From positions 1-39,992 of IMG/VR virus record IMGVR_UViG_3300020465_000039: 39,992 bases of DNA; one strand, written 5' to 3'. The stretch is from a virus. The position numbers were made by a program, and so were the translations under genes. The notes under the pieces are model-generated. The model had not been told where the DNA came from. It worked only from the letters and a program-made list of their open reading frames with translations, and did no database searches. Below are positions 27,401-35,854 of the stretch, one piece after another (position 1 is the first letter of the stretch; each line of letters starts with the position of its first letter).

Positions 27401-27748
27401 TTGTGTAGTTCCAATTCCTACACGACCAATAGTTTGACCATCATCAAGACCTTTTTGGGAAGATATAGCAACAAAAACAGTTCCTGCTGAACCAACGTTA
27501 AATCTATGCTTTACAGTTAAGTAATCTGCATATAATTCTGCACCATTTGTGATGAATACATCATCCATAAAGGTGGCAATACCAGTTACATATAAATTAT
27601 TAACATCTAAATTTAGTCCTTGCTCAATTGAAGTATTACCAAACAAATCAGCATAAAGAGTTCCATAAACGTAAACATCGTTGTTAAACTCTGTTACATT
27701 ACCTATAGTATTATTATCTAAATTAATATAATTGTCTGCTTCTGCCAT
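24404..27748 (-). CDS. Large beta-helical fibre/baseplate-associated structural protein
   Basis: A 1114-residue protein with several repeat types. Residues about 100-240 contain VGIGTTQP..KFQVG units. Residues about 397-468 contain six 12-residue LxVDGDTxLNxK units typical of trimeric beta-fibres. From about 595 (IIYVTRDGDDSNTG...GDTIKVRSGVYTENN) a pectin-lyase-fold beta-helix begins. The C-terminal third includes TNSNSSFGNFGLVANGTG and HSFEYIGAGT...DQKGNFRIGDG, both matched in the 1901-residue fibre, so the two proteins are paralogues over their distal parts. No S74 domain is present here. The start overlaps the stop of the spike gene (TAATG). In cyanophages comparable proteins lie just after the hub genes and are virion components; a gp10-like or long-fibre-proximal role is possible but not shown. 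Confidence 0.75.
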   Translation of the reverse strand: MAEADNYINLDNNTIGNVTEFNNDVYVYGTLYADLFGNTSIEQGLNLDVNNLYVTGIATFMDDVFITNGAELYADYLTVKHRFNVGSAGTVFVAISSQKGLDDGQTIGRVGIGTTQPDARFQVGEIGENTNTSFVVTEEGSVGIGTTQPTEKFQVGNQCLTVSIDPCRVGIGTTMPEGKLQVGVREKSVVFTENPDSGITSVGIGTTNPWQIFQVNAAEETFVVTESGAVGIGSTFPDQIPGYDAVNEGDIKLNVEGTVKIDRNIIDSADSPGLNGYYLNRDLRGVRWVQASPISLDGMYVQDEGVDLPLGGTAQLFQWLNFTQINSQGTGVDNVLPIPDPDNPTAIARIQTQDFWGHSGNDIYRMTKVGINNSNPSYQLDITGTLHATGDVKFDSKLEVDGDTDLNAKLDVDGDTTLNQTLDVDGDTDLHSKLTVDGDTLLKQRLDVTGDTFLDSKLDVDGLTTFNDTTEATSTTNASVQIDGGLGVVKKVFIGDDTKIESDTQSTNENTGALIVEGGTGISKNLNVGENTKLIGTLELENQIIDKLNVTGFDGNRAKNDYRLAAINNGVKWRPSGVETTNIIYVTRDGDDSNTGLLEGDAKATIGAAAEVAQEGDTIKVRSGVYTENNPIGLRRDVTVSGEDIRLVSIIPQNVNDDIFYVRVGCLIQNLSFHGTNGVATECIDCAAVAFPPTQPYIDAGVSAAPATGFMDAGPADEGPKGRWKSPYIRNCTNFMTKSIGMRINGHHADASHFGTNNLGQDLKSMVCDAFTQYNEAGIGVSIHNNAYAQLVSIFTIGCDIGIGCTHGGQCDLTNSNSSFGNFGLVANGTGVVEFDATTEEAIGGESDKVKLIDCKDILNRYRTPFDGQAAYFHLDMNDYNDTISTDSITEPMQLIRGVTVVDGGNAGDYSASAPPLITATLPLGPESIFAEFSPNISEDGKIISVDVIASGRNFLPTQTISLTVSGGGSAQLTADMDPILYTVNEATETATSGNDAGKTTVTFDQFIPYAVKAGVKMEMVRLSRIITSSHSFEYIGAGTDINTANPFQAGDPIPENEVVAINGGQVPFTSTDQKGNFRIGDGLTIDQTTSTIRGRDFNRAIQAQLTPLILALR
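26344..26559 (-). repeat. Six 36-bp (12-residue) LxVDGDT repeats
   Basis: Six successive units of the form L-x-V-D-G-D-T-x-L-x-x-x are encoded in the 1114-residue protein (for example LDVDGDTTLNQT). The register is perfect at 12 residues, as expected for a left-handed or trimeric beta-helix. The DxDGDxD pattern also resembles Ca-binding loops, though that is only a possibility. Confidence 0.8.
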
Positions 27749-28293
27749 TATACTACACTCTTAGATCTTAATGACTCAATACTCTCAATACCAATCTTAG
27801 TACCTTTAAAAACCTGTCCAGCAAAAGTTACATCTCTAGGAGCAAGATTACCATACAGTGCATCACAATTTGCAGTATTAGTATTAAGATCAATTCTATT
27901 TCCAGACTTTAATATAATATCATTTCCAGCATCCAGTGTTATATTTTCATCAGCATCAATAGTTATATTCTTACCAGTTATTTTCACTATACCATTTGAC
28001 TGTGCAGTGATTGTAACATCACCATTTCGTCCTATTATATTAATACAACATCCAGCACCTGCCTTTTCACCACCAATAATATCAATACATTGATCATTAG
28101 TAAGATGAAATAATCCACCAGAAGTCATTCCTAGTGAACTAGTATTACCATCTTCACCTTTACCAAGTAAATCATAAACAGTAGTTCCGTTCAAACCCAT
28201 TTGTGGGTTATCAATATCAAGCCTACATCCAGGTCCGAAATTGATATACTCTCTTTGTTGCCAATTTTGTTTACTATCTGGTCTTTCTGCCAT
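27748..28293 (-). CDS. Central spike protein (beta-helix, gp5 C-terminal-domain-like)
   Basis: The 181 residues have a small N-terminal region followed, at about 85-140, by short alternating strands: GDVTITAQSNGIVKITGKNI, TIDADENITLDAGNDIILKS and GNRIDLNT. This V/I-x-G/A-x periodicity is that of the trimeric beta-helix of T4 gp5 and VgrG spikes. In T4 this helix is fused to the gp5 hub; here it is a separate polypeptide encoded directly after the gp5 OB-fold protein. It would form the membrane-puncturing needle beneath the hub. Four Cys (23, 69, 82, 83) in the first half could bind metal. GATAAATA, a late-promoter element, lies 21 nt before the ATG. Confidence 0.75.
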   Translation of the reverse strand: MAERPDSKQNWQQREYINFGPGCRLDIDNPQMGLNGTTVYDLLGKGEDGNTSSLGMTSGGLFHLTNDQCIDIIGGEKAGAGCCINIIGRNGDVTITAQSNGIVKITGKNITIDADENITLDAGNDIILKSGNRIDLNTNTANCDALYGNLAPRDVTFAGQVFKGTKIGIESIESLRSKSVV

Positions 28294-28313
28294 AATTAGT
28301 GCCTAGTGTTAGT

Positions 28314-28321
28314 TATTTATC
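28314..28321 (-). promoter_or_regulatory. T4-like late promoter element GATAAATA
   Basis: GATAAATA on the minus strand at the end of the gp5-like gene, 21 nt before the spike ATG. It is identical to the element before the 1277-residue fibre, and the gap 28294-28321 contains nothing else. Confidence 0.6.
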
Positions 28322-30403
28322 TTAACTCACGCAATCAATAACTTGTTTGATCTCACCTTGATATGGAGGTCTTGGTTTTCCTGCCAATTTCAATAATGCA
28401 CCATATCCAGTTCTAGTTGTAATTGTAAGTTCTGGTAAATCATCTATTTTCATATTTTTAACACTAGCAATAGTACCATCAGGAATATCAACTCTAACAA
28501 TTCTACCATTAACATCAATCAAAGGTCTATAAACATTACCCCATTGATCTTCAACCACAGTATCATCATCATAATTTTCACCAGGATCAATAATAGTAAC
28601 ATGATCAGGAATAATATCTATTTCACCTTGATCTTCAGGAACTGGATAATTCTCACCTTCACTAACAATATAAAGGTCAGTTACTTGCTGATAAGTAGGT
28701 GAATCTTCATCATAATCAATAACTGCTCTAGCAATTGCACCATAACCTTTCTTACAAGTATCAGTTATCTCAACAAATGGTGGACTATTATACCCAGAAC
28801 CACCACTAACTAAATCAATACCAATTATACTTCCTACTGCAGTATTACCCTCACCGACAATAGCACCAACAATTGCTTTACCAATCGCACCTTTACCTCT
28901 ACTTCCAAAAATATTAACCTTCAATCCAGCACATTTTAATGGTGGACCTGCATAACATTTACCAAGACTATCACCCATACTAGGAACAGATACACTTGGA
29001 TTCAAGAAATCAAATAATCCTAATGATCCAGAAGCAATACTAAGATCTTGAATACCACCTACTAAGTTTGAAGTAAGACTATCTGCAGCATTAGCAGCAG
29101 CTAAAATACTATCAATAGCAACACCAACTGCACTCTTAGGTCCCTTACCAATAACCCATTCATCTGTTGAGAACCCACTATCAGGTTTTGGACTAGGACA
29201 AGCAAGTGCCTTAGCAAGACCCAATAAACCTTCTGCCTTACCTCTTAAAAAATCACCTATACTAAATCCACCTAATATTTTAGAAACTCCACCTAAAAGT
29301 GGACCTACTAATTTAGTCAATCCACCAATAATTTGATTCATCAAACCACCCATAAATTGTTCACCAATACAAGACACAAAATTCTGAACATTATCCATTA
29401 TTCCACTAAGCAACCCTTTGATTGCATCACCAATTGACCCAACAATATTACCTACAGCACAAGGTAAAAATTTCTGAATTGCTTGAACAGGTAACATCAT
29501 TGCTGCTTGTGCTGCAGCACCAGCTTTTTTAGCCATAGAACGACTCTTAGTAGCAGCAAAAGTAGTAGCAAAAACCCTATCATACAAAGCATGCAACCCA
29601 CCATTTAATGCTGGAGCTATACCTTTATAAAGAGTATTAGTCATACCACCAACAATACCCATAGATAATCCTTGAATCTTAGCAGTTTTCTCACTAATCA
29701 ACTGATTCATTTTACCCTTAACTGATCCAACAGCATCGGATACATTACCCATCTTTCCTTTTAAATCTTGGATGGTAGTAACCATACTTTCAACTTCACT
29801 ACTTATTTTACTAACAGCCGCAGTAGTTTCAGCACTACCAAAAACAACAGTTGCTCCATTAGCTCTAGAAGTAGGTCTTTCATCCTCACCAATTTCTTTA
29901 GCTAATTTAGGAGAAACATGTCTAGGTGATTTTTGTGATTGACTATTCTCTTCATTAGTCTCATTTTTGACAAAATAAGAACCATCATTTTTGACCTTAG
30001 TTGTATATCCAGTAAATGGTACAAATGGACTTGCGTATTCATCAGTACCACCATACATTGTATTACCAAAAACACCTGTAATTACTGGTAATTGTGCATC
30101 ATCACCATCTAAGAAAAATCCAAATACATTATCACCTGGCGATAATGATACAGTAGTTGCTTTATTACCTTTACCAGATCCAGCTGTTGGTGGTAATAAT
30201 ACTTGTGCCCAAGGAAGATCATTATCCTTTAGTTCAAGTGTACTAGGAGGATGATACCCCATAATACGAACTTTACGCCTATTTCCCCAACCAGCACCAT
30301 TTATTTGCTTACCTTGAGCTTTCTCTGGTGCTACCTGTCCTATCCACCAGTTAAAACCATCTCTTCCTACAAAATTACTTTTTAATAGACTTTCTTCTAT
30401 CAT
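28322..30403 (-). CDS. 5: Baseplate hub subunit gp5 (OB-fold, no lysozyme)
   Basis: The N-terminal ~120 residues match the OB-fold of T4 gp5: FNWWIGQV (17-24), RRKVRIMGYHPPS (42-54), LPWAQVLLPPT (63-73), LSPGDNVFGFFLDG (87-100) and LPVITGVFGNT (105-115). gp5 sits under the gp27 ring and carries the spike. The T4 lysozyme domain is absent, as in other cyanophage gp5 proteins. Instead, residues about 200-410 are long hydrophobic, Gly-rich helices (for example VGNIVGSIGDAIKGLLSGIM). Later residues contain SGGSGYNSPPFVEI-type repeats. The protein has 693 residues against 575 for T4 gp5, and the beta-helical spike is encoded separately downstream. It overlaps the gp27-like gene by 4 nt (ATGA). Confidence 0.88.
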   Translation of the reverse strand: MIEESLLKSNFVGRDGFNWWIGQVAPEKAQGKQINGAGWGNRRKVRIMGYHPPSTLELKDNDLPWAQVLLPPTAGSGKGNKATTVSLSPGDNVFGFFLDGDDAQLPVITGVFGNTMYGGTDEYASPFVPFTGYTTKVKNDGSYFVKNETNEENSQSQKSPRHVSPKLAKEIGEDERPTSRANGATVVFGSAETTAAVSKISSEVESMVTTIQDLKGKMGNVSDAVGSVKGKMNQLISEKTAKIQGLSMGIVGGMTNTLYKGIAPALNGGLHALYDRVFATTFAATKSRSMAKKAGAAAQAAMMLPVQAIQKFLPCAVGNIVGSIGDAIKGLLSGIMDNVQNFVSCIGEQFMGGLMNQIIGGLTKLVGPLLGGVSKILGGFSIGDFLRGKAEGLLGLAKALACPSPKPDSGFSTDEWVIGKGPKSAVGVAIDSILAAANAADSLTSNLVGGIQDLSIASGSLGLFDFLNPSVSVPSMGDSLGKCYAGPPLKCAGLKVNIFGSRGKGAIGKAIVGAIVGEGNTAVGSIIGIDLVSGGSGYNSPPFVEITDTCKKGYGAIARAVIDYDEDSPTYQQVTDLYIVSEGENYPVPEDQGEIDIIPDHVTIIDPGENYDDDTVVEDQWGNVYRPLIDVNGRIVRVDIPDGTIASVKNMKIDDLPELTITTRTGYGALLKLAGKPRPPYQGEIKQVIDCVS

Positions 30404-31707
30404 CGTTCCCCGTAAGTATCCTTTATTAACGTCATAGATGTATATGAAGCAGCAGAATCAAAATGATGACATAACTCCTTAATCATATATAGTCCACTTT
30501 GCTCAGAATCTTCACTTTTACCACCCTCACGGGTAACTTTTGGAAATTTACATTTAATAACATCACCTGCTTCTAGATTAGTATTGGATGATACTGTCAT
30601 TTTTACAGACTGTGTAAAAATTGTATTGTATCTCATCATTGCTTGCGACTGAGTTTTAGATGGATCTGCGTTCTCATCTGTTGATACTCCTGGTTCCATT
30701 GTACCAATATCTAAAATAGCAGTTACATTTCTACTTGGAACGTCACCTAAATTCTTATCACTAGTATCATCAATACTAGGTAAGGTTATATCTTTTCCAA
30801 GGTTTTCAGTTTTTCTTTGATAATCACTCAACTTAAATAACCCATCAGAAGGTTTTGTATAACCAAAAGTTAAAGGATTAAAAAATATTCTATTACTAGC
30901 ATATGCACCCCTTTGTAATTTACGCAATACATCTTCGTTTTTATTTGTCTTATAATCTAATATTTTATAATCATCATCAGTACCCATTTGTTTAAGTTGA
31001 GTATAAAAATACTCATGTTCATATGGTTCTGATGTTACAAGAGCATCTATAGATCTAAAATTATATCCACTTTTAGTCTCATAAAAAACATATCCAGCAG
31101 TAGCATCTTTACCGCTTATCTGTGATGGAACTGATTTAGATGCTAACCAAGTTAATAATGTAAATGGTTTTCTCATATTACCTATAAAACCATACTTATT
31201 TTGAGTCTCATCAGCAAATACCTTTTTAGGAGACTTCATATAATTTTTAACAATATCCTTAACAGAATCAGATATCTTAAATGAAGTATTATATCTTCTA
31301 CCAACTCTCACAGTTTCATTTGTTATTGCTTCACGAGAAAATAAGTTTAGAATAAAAGATTCCTGTTCTGTGGTTTGATCAATATTAGTAACACTGGAAA
31401 CATAAAAATATCTTTCTTTATCACTAGCAAAATCTAAACCTGGATTCTCTTCACTATTACCAGCAACTTTTATACTAACTCTCTCACCACCTCTTAACGG
31501 TAATCCATGATATATGGATTGTAACTCACCATCGGGTCCTTCTATAGTATTTCCCGTATTAACAACAACCAATCTAGCAGTAATAGTTGGTGAAAATATA
31601 TCCTCAAAATATTCTAACAAAACAACACCTGGTGCTATATCAACAGTCCTCTCACCATCTCTAGACTCTATTAATATTTCTTCGTATATTGATTTATTTA
31701 ATGACAT
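30400..31707 (-). CDS. Baseplate hub protein, gp27-like
   Basis: A 435-residue protein starting MSLNKSIYEEILIESRDGERTVDI, a strand-rich tail-hub N-domain. It ends with SGLYMIKELCHHFDSAASYTSMTLIKDTYG, the beta-barrel closing segment found in T4 gp27, Mu gp44 and VgrG N-domains. LEAGDVIKCKFPKV at about 375-388 is the matching preceding strand. gp27 (391 aa in T4) forms the trimeric torus that connects the tail tube to gp5. The position immediately before gp5, with ATGA overlap, fits that partner relationship. Identification rests on fold-like features and position rather than strong sequence identity. Confidence 0.75.
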   Translation of the reverse strand: MSLNKSIYEEILIESRDGERTVDIAPGVVLLEYFEDIFSPTITARLVVVNTGNTIEGPDGELQSIYHGLPLRGGERVSIKVAGNSEENPGLDFASDKERYFYVSSVTNIDQTTEQESFILNLFSREAITNETVRVGRRYNTSFKISDSVKDIVKNYMKSPKKVFADETQNKYGFIGNMRKPFTLLTWLASKSVPSQISGKDATAGYVFYETKSGYNFRSIDALVTSEPYEHEYFYTQLKQMGTDDDYKILDYKTNKNEDVLRKLQRGAYASNRIFFNPLTFGYTKPSDGLFKLSDYQRKTENLGKDITLPSIDDTSDKNLGDVPSRNVTAILDIGTMEPGVSTDENADPSKTQSQAMMRYNTIFTQSVKMTVSSNTNLEAGDVIKCKFPKVTREGGKSEDSEQSGLYMIKELCHHFDSAASYTSMTLIKDTYGER

Positions 31708-31711
31708 TTAT

Positions 31712-33373
31712 TTAAGTGTACGATAACATTAATGATTGAAGATCTCCTATATGTAAACCTCGTGAACTAGGTCTAGGTTTACCTGATAGCATATTCCTTC
31801 CAGTTGGAGGACTCATAGGAACTTGCTGCTGTTGTGAATTACTTGGAATTGGTATTTGTACTACCTTCCTTCTTTTTCTCATATTTCCAGATGCTATTTG
31901 ATTAACTTTAGATTTTGAAACCTCAATTTTAGGTTCTGATTGTTGTTTAGGTGTTACTTGATCTGAAGTTTTCCCTTGGGTTCCTTGAATCCTAGTTTTA
32001 AGATGTGCTTTTACTCTACCATAGGTTTCGGATTCTATTCTTTTATATTCATCATATTTTATAATACCAGCATTTGCTTCTTTAAAATCTTCAACTGCCT
32101 TTTCTAAAGCAGATCTTCCTGCTCTCAATTTAGTAACATTATCAGCATTACCTTGAATAATTGCATTAATATACTCAGGTCCATATTGCTCTACTCTCTT
32201 CTTAGGTATAACAGCTTCTCCACCCTCAACATTAATGTTTTCTCCACCTTGTGAATGAGGTTTTCCACTTATAAAACCACCATATTTAAACATATCAAGT
32301 CCACCTGGACCATTTAACCACTCTTTATACTCAATATACTGTGGATTATCGACTCCATTAATACGTTTTGGTGGTATAAAACCATTCTCAAATCTCGTTT
32401 CTAAATTTGCATCTGGATTATTTGCTATGGCAGAATCATTATCAATTTCTCTATCTTTTTTATCCTCATTAGCACCTTTAACTAAAGTATCCTTTGGTTC
32501 TACTTTAACTGTATCTGTTTTTTGCTGCTCCTCTATCTGTTCATCATTACTTGCACCATCAACATTACTAAATCCAGTTCTACCGTGTCGTCCACCAAAT
32601 AGATTTCCTCTTTTATCAAGATCAGTCAATCCAAAAGTCGCAAAATCTACTAACCCACCAAAGTTTCTTGCAGTTCCTTCAGGTTTGTTTACATCAGTCT
32701 CATCCGTTGGTAAATCCCAATTATCACGACCATAAGTTTTAGGATCTAGATAATTACCAATACTACTCTCAATATCAGCAGAGAACATTCTAGTTCCTTT
32801 ATTCATATCATCAAAACCTTTCTTTATAGATTCAGTATCTTTATCAAACCTAAAACCTACTGTTAAATTACCTAGAACATCGTCTAAACCTGCACCAAGA
32901 CTATTAAAAAATCCAACAGTATTGTTTATAAAACCACTCAATATAGATACAGTCTTCTGTATCAACTTTATCATATTATTAACAGCTCTCAAAATAGGAG
33001 GAAGATTAGTAGTTAACCATCCTATGAATAATATACCAAATACATCTAATATTCTACCCAAAAATCCTTTAGTACTAGATCCAACAACCTTACCTCTTCT
33101 CTTTATAGCACCACCTACTGTAGCTGCTTCAGTAATATCTTCCTTCTCTCTTCTTAATACTTGCTCTCTTCTCCTATTAAACCAAGTATTCTCACGACCA
33201 ATTAATGATCTCTGAAACTTATTATCTTCCTCCTGTACCTTACCAGCATTTTGTAAAAGATTAGTAGTTCTTTTTAAATCTTTAGATAAAAAAGTAACAG
33301 ACTTGTTTATAGTCTGAAGACTAATGGATGATTTAAGTAAAGACTTTCTAACTATCTGAGTATTATTTGCCAT
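31712..33373 (-). CDS. Tape-measure-like hub/tail protein, second copy
   Basis: This 553-residue protein has a coiled-coil, strongly charged N-terminal region (about 15-100), then a hydrophobic segment at 105-125 (GRILDVFGILFIGWLTT) and more apolar helices to about 160. The middle (220-330) is polar and probably disordered. GKPHSQGGENINVEGGEAVIPKKRVEQYGPEY near 365-400 resembles the 'hidden metal/peptidase-like' tail of tape-measure C-termini. The order of coiled coil, FGxILxGW hydrophobic segment and polar tail is the same as in the preceding 517-residue protein. In T4 the single tape measure gp29 (590 aa) lies in this position. Whether both are in the tail lumen or one is a hub component (T4 gp28-like) cannot be decided here. 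Confidence 0.55.
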   Translation of the reverse strand: MANNTQIVRKSLLKSSISLQTINKSVTFLSKDLKRTTNLLQNAGKVQEEDNKFQRSLIGRENTWFNRRREQVLRREKEDITEAATVGGAIKRRGKVVGSSTKGFLGRILDVFGILFIGWLTTNLPPILRAVNNMIKLIQKTVSILSGFINNTVGFFNSLGAGLDDVLGNLTVGFRFDKDTESIKKGFDDMNKGTRMFSADIESSIGNYLDPKTYGRDNWDLPTDETDVNKPEGTARNFGGLVDFATFGLTDLDKRGNLFGGRHGRTGFSNVDGASNDEQIEEQQKTDTVKVEPKDTLVKGANEDKKDREIDNDSAIANNPDANLETRFENGFIPPKRINGVDNPQYIEYKEWLNGPGGLDMFKYGGFISGKPHSQGGENINVEGGEAVIPKKRVEQYGPEYINAIIQGNADNVTKLRAGRSALEKAVEDFKEANAGIIKYDEYKRIESETYGRVKAHLKTRIQGTQGKTSDQVTPKQQSEPKIEVSKSKVNQIASGNMRKRRKVVQIPIPSNSQQQQVPMSPPTGRNMLSGKPRPSSRGLHIGDLQSLMLSYT

Positions 33374-33374
33374 A

Positions 33375-34928
33375 CTATACTACCTGATAATGCTTTTTGG
33401 CAAGTAATTGATAATTATTAAATGCAGAATTAGAAGATGGTATATTTGGAACACCACCATCACCCCTACCAGGACTAGCAGAAGAAGCTGAACCAGGAGG
33501 TTGCTGATTATTACTTTGTAATGCTGTAGGAACAAATATAGGTTGTTCACCTACGTCTGAACTATTAGCAATATTATTAGCAAGATTTTTTCGGTTAGAA
33601 TTTGGAGTAATGCTGTCTGCACTCTGCATTTCCCATTCTTTCAAAGCATTATTAAAATCTCTACCACCATCTGCATCTTCACTAAAATCATTACGACTAG
33701 GTTTAACTAATGCTCCAGCATCACTCATCATTGAAGGCATAATATCACCTGGTGCACCTTCCTTACCAAGGAATGCATCTAAATCAAAATTCGGATCATA
33801 ATTTTCTGGATCACTATTCGGATTTTCTGATTCTCTCCGATTTCTAGCATCTTCAAATAATGTTTCAGATAAACCATAAGAACCTATCCAAGAAAGGATA
33901 CCACCAGCAGCTTGAGCTAAGAACTTCCATTTCTTTCCTAGAGGTAATTTATCTATTACTGAAGTTGTAATAGTAGATCCTACCATAGCAGCACCAGTGT
34001 CTGTCACAGAATCTTGAACATTCTTTCCTTGAGTTAAATCACTGGTAACTTGGAAAGCACCACCAATTAAAGGAATTCTAGAAAAGAATCCTCCAGTTTT
34101 AGGTGTAGGAGTCTTCATCTGACCTTTATTGGTCTGATTCATTCCTCCTCTACTGACCCTATCTGCGACAGGAGCAGTCATACTACCCATACCTCTTGGA
34201 ACACCACCTACTACTCCTGGTATTAAACCACCAATCTGCTTAGCTATCATTGTACTAAGCCATTGTATAGGTTTTCCAAATAATTTACCACCACCCCATT
34301 TTAAAAATCTAAATCCTAATTTAGCAACATTAGCTGCTAATAGAGTTAATCCACCACCTATTAAAAATATACTACCTCCTAAGAAGGCAAGATTCCCTAA
34401 TATTTGACTCTTTATTTCATTAAGTTTCTCAGTATTACCAGTAGCTAATGCTTGGAAGAGTTCAACAGTACCAGACGCTATCCAACCACCTAAAATAATA
34501 GTAAAGAAGTTAGCTAACCTCTGTAAACCAAACTGTACTTTTGAACCTATCCTATTGACTGGTTTCATTAAAGCATTTTGTATCTTATTCTCTAACGCAC
34601 TCTCCTTTCCTTCTCTTAGTTTTATTTGTGCTAATTTTTGTTGTCTCTTTGCTTCTTCTTGTGCTTTTTGTCTTTCTAGTGTTGCACTTACAGTTAATCC
34701 ATTATTAAGTGAGGATATTCCTTTATTTAAAAATGCTACTTGATTAGATACTGTAGATATTTGCTGAGCTACGCCACTTAATGCTAAATTATTTCTAGCA
34801 AGTAAATTAGTGGTTACACTATCTGGTTGAGCAACAGCAGGTGCTGCAGCTCTACCTGTAAAGGTTGAGGCAGAAACATTTCTTCTTACTGCTTGTATTC
34901 CACCTGTAAGTGGAGATGCTGGAGCCAT
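33375..34928 (-). CDS. Tape-measure-like protein, first copy
   Basis: A 517-residue protein with an Ala/Ser/Thr-rich N-terminus, a predicted coiled coil at about 50-120 (ERQKAQEEAKRQQKLAQIKLREGKE region) and two hydrophobic helices at about 138-160 (LANFFTIILGGWIASG) and 178-205 (GNLAFLGGSIFLIGGGLTLL). A second apolar region lies near 300-360, and the C-terminus (430-517) is Asn/Ser/Pro-rich. Membrane-like helices and an extended coiled coil are typical of tail tape-measure proteins, which set tail length and enter the host membrane at injection. It follows the small chaperone-like gene (TAATG overlap) and gp26, the usual chaperone-then-tape-measure order of long-tailed phages. Confidence 0.6.
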   Translation of the reverse strand: MAPASPLTGGIQAVRRNVSASTFTGRAAAPAVAQPDSVTTNLLARNNLALSGVAQQISTVSNQVAFLNKGISSLNNGLTVSATLERQKAQEEAKRQQKLAQIKLREGKESALENKIQNALMKPVNRIGSKVQFGLQRLANFFTIILGGWIASGTVELFQALATGNTEKLNEIKSQILGNLAFLGGSIFLIGGGLTLLAANVAKLGFRFLKWGGGKLFGKPIQWLSTMIAKQIGGLIPGVVGGVPRGMGSMTAPVADRVSRGGMNQTNKGQMKTPTPKTGGFFSRIPLIGGAFQVTSDLTQGKNVQDSVTDTGAAMVGSTITTSVIDKLPLGKKWKFLAQAAGGILSWIGSYGLSETLFEDARNRRESENPNSDPENYDPNFDLDAFLGKEGAPGDIMPSMMSDAGALVKPSRNDFSEDADGGRDFNNALKEWEMQSADSITPNSNRKNLANNIANSSDVGEQPIFVPTALQSNNQQPPGSASSASPGRGDGGVPNIPSSNSAFNNYQLLAKKHYQVV

Positions 34929-35110
34929 TAACTAAGTCCCGATTCTTGTTGTTGTTTAAGATTTTCTTCTTCAATATACTGTTGTAAAAGAGTAAGATAA
35001 ATTTCTCTTTCCCACGGTATCATATTCTCTAGCTCTGTTAAGCTATATTTATGATGTTGAATTAAGGCAAAATTAATTTTATAGTATGACGCAAGATCTT
35101 CATGTGCCAT
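34928..35110 (-). CDS. Small tail-assembly protein between gp26 and the tape measure (gp51/chaperone-like)
   Basis: Sixty residues, mostly helical: MAHEDLASYYKINFALIQHHKYSLTELENMIPWEREIYLTLLQQYIEEEN. The YSLxELExMIPxEREIY core is the type seen in small phage tail-assembly proteins encoded ahead of tape measures. It starts 2 bp after gp26 and its stop overlaps the tape-measure start (TAATG), so stoichiometric co-translation is likely. By position it is the counterpart of the second tail chaperone (gpT-like in lambda) or of T4 gp51, a hub-assembly factor, but it is far shorter than gp51 (249 aa). The function is inferred. Confidence 0.65.
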   Translation of the reverse strand: MAHEDLASYYKINFALIQHHKYSLTELENMIPWEREIYLTLLQQYIEEENLKQQQESGLS

Positions 35111-35112
35111 AC

Positions 35113-35832
35113 TTATCCGAAAAAACTTTGCAATCCCTCCATAACAATTTCACTTTCTACTTCTGTCTTAGGGTTAGTCACCTTAATTGTATGAGAAAGT
35201 TTAGGCATAGTTTCAAAAAATCTCTCCACATTTTTAAATTGTTTTGAATTAAGAGAATCAATAAACTGTGATAACTCTTTCTTTGTACAATCAGAAGCTG
35301 CCCAAGATTCATCTTCAGAAAAAACTTGATCAACACATGAAGCAATTAATTTAAAAGTATCATCAACTTTTAATTCACCACCAACAGCAAAGTTAGTTTT
35401 TATAAACTCCTCCATAGAAGGATACTTCATTCTTAATGTATATTGATCATCCAATATGATGTCTTGTTTATGATCTTTATCAGTAGTAACTTTTATTTCA
35501 TCTAGATTAATAACAGCAGGAACTGTAGTCTTACCATCATCTGGACAGGTAATAGTTACTTCAACTTCTTCTCCAACAGATTTACCACGAATATTGAGGA
35601 AAAGATATTCAATATCAAATGTAGCAAGATTTTCTACTTTTACTCCTTTAGTAAGGATGCACTGAGAAATAACATCTTTAACTGCATTTGCAATTTGTTT
35701 ATTGTCCTGACTCTCCATAGCTAAAATAAGAATCTTTTCTTCTTTAACTAAAAAAGGTCTGAACTTGATTTTCTTCTTTGTAGAAGGAACAACTAACTCA
35801 TAAGAAGGAGTCGAAATTTGTGGTAAAGGCAT
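35113..35832 (-). CDS. 26: Baseplate hub subunit gp26
   Basis: A 239-residue protein (T4 gp26 is 208) beginning MPLPQISTPSYELVVPSTKKKIKFRPFLVKEEKILILAMES. The KFRPFLVKEEKILxxAxE block is the hallmark of the T4 gp26 family (Pfam T4 baseplate protein 26). LATFDIEYLFLNIRGKSVGE and the YTLRMKYPSMEEF segment are further family blocks. gp26 acts in hub assembly and is now thought to serve as a tape-measure chaperone. Two late-promoter-like elements (TATAAATA, TCTAAATA) stand 23 and 36 nt upstream, making it the first gene of a long hub operon. Confidence 0.88.
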   Translation of the reverse strand: MPLPQISTPSYELVVPSTKKKIKFRPFLVKEEKILILAMESQDNKQIANAVKDVISQCILTKGVKVENLATFDIEYLFLNIRGKSVGEEVEVTITCPDDGKTTVPAVINLDEIKVTTDKDHKQDIILDDQYTLRMKYPSMEEFIKTNFAVGGELKVDDTFKLIASCVDQVFSEDESWAASDCTKKELSQFIDSLNSKQFKNVERFFETMPKLSHTIKVTNPKTEVESEIVMEGLQSFFG

Positions 35833-35854
35833 AATATGCTCAATTCAGTAATTT

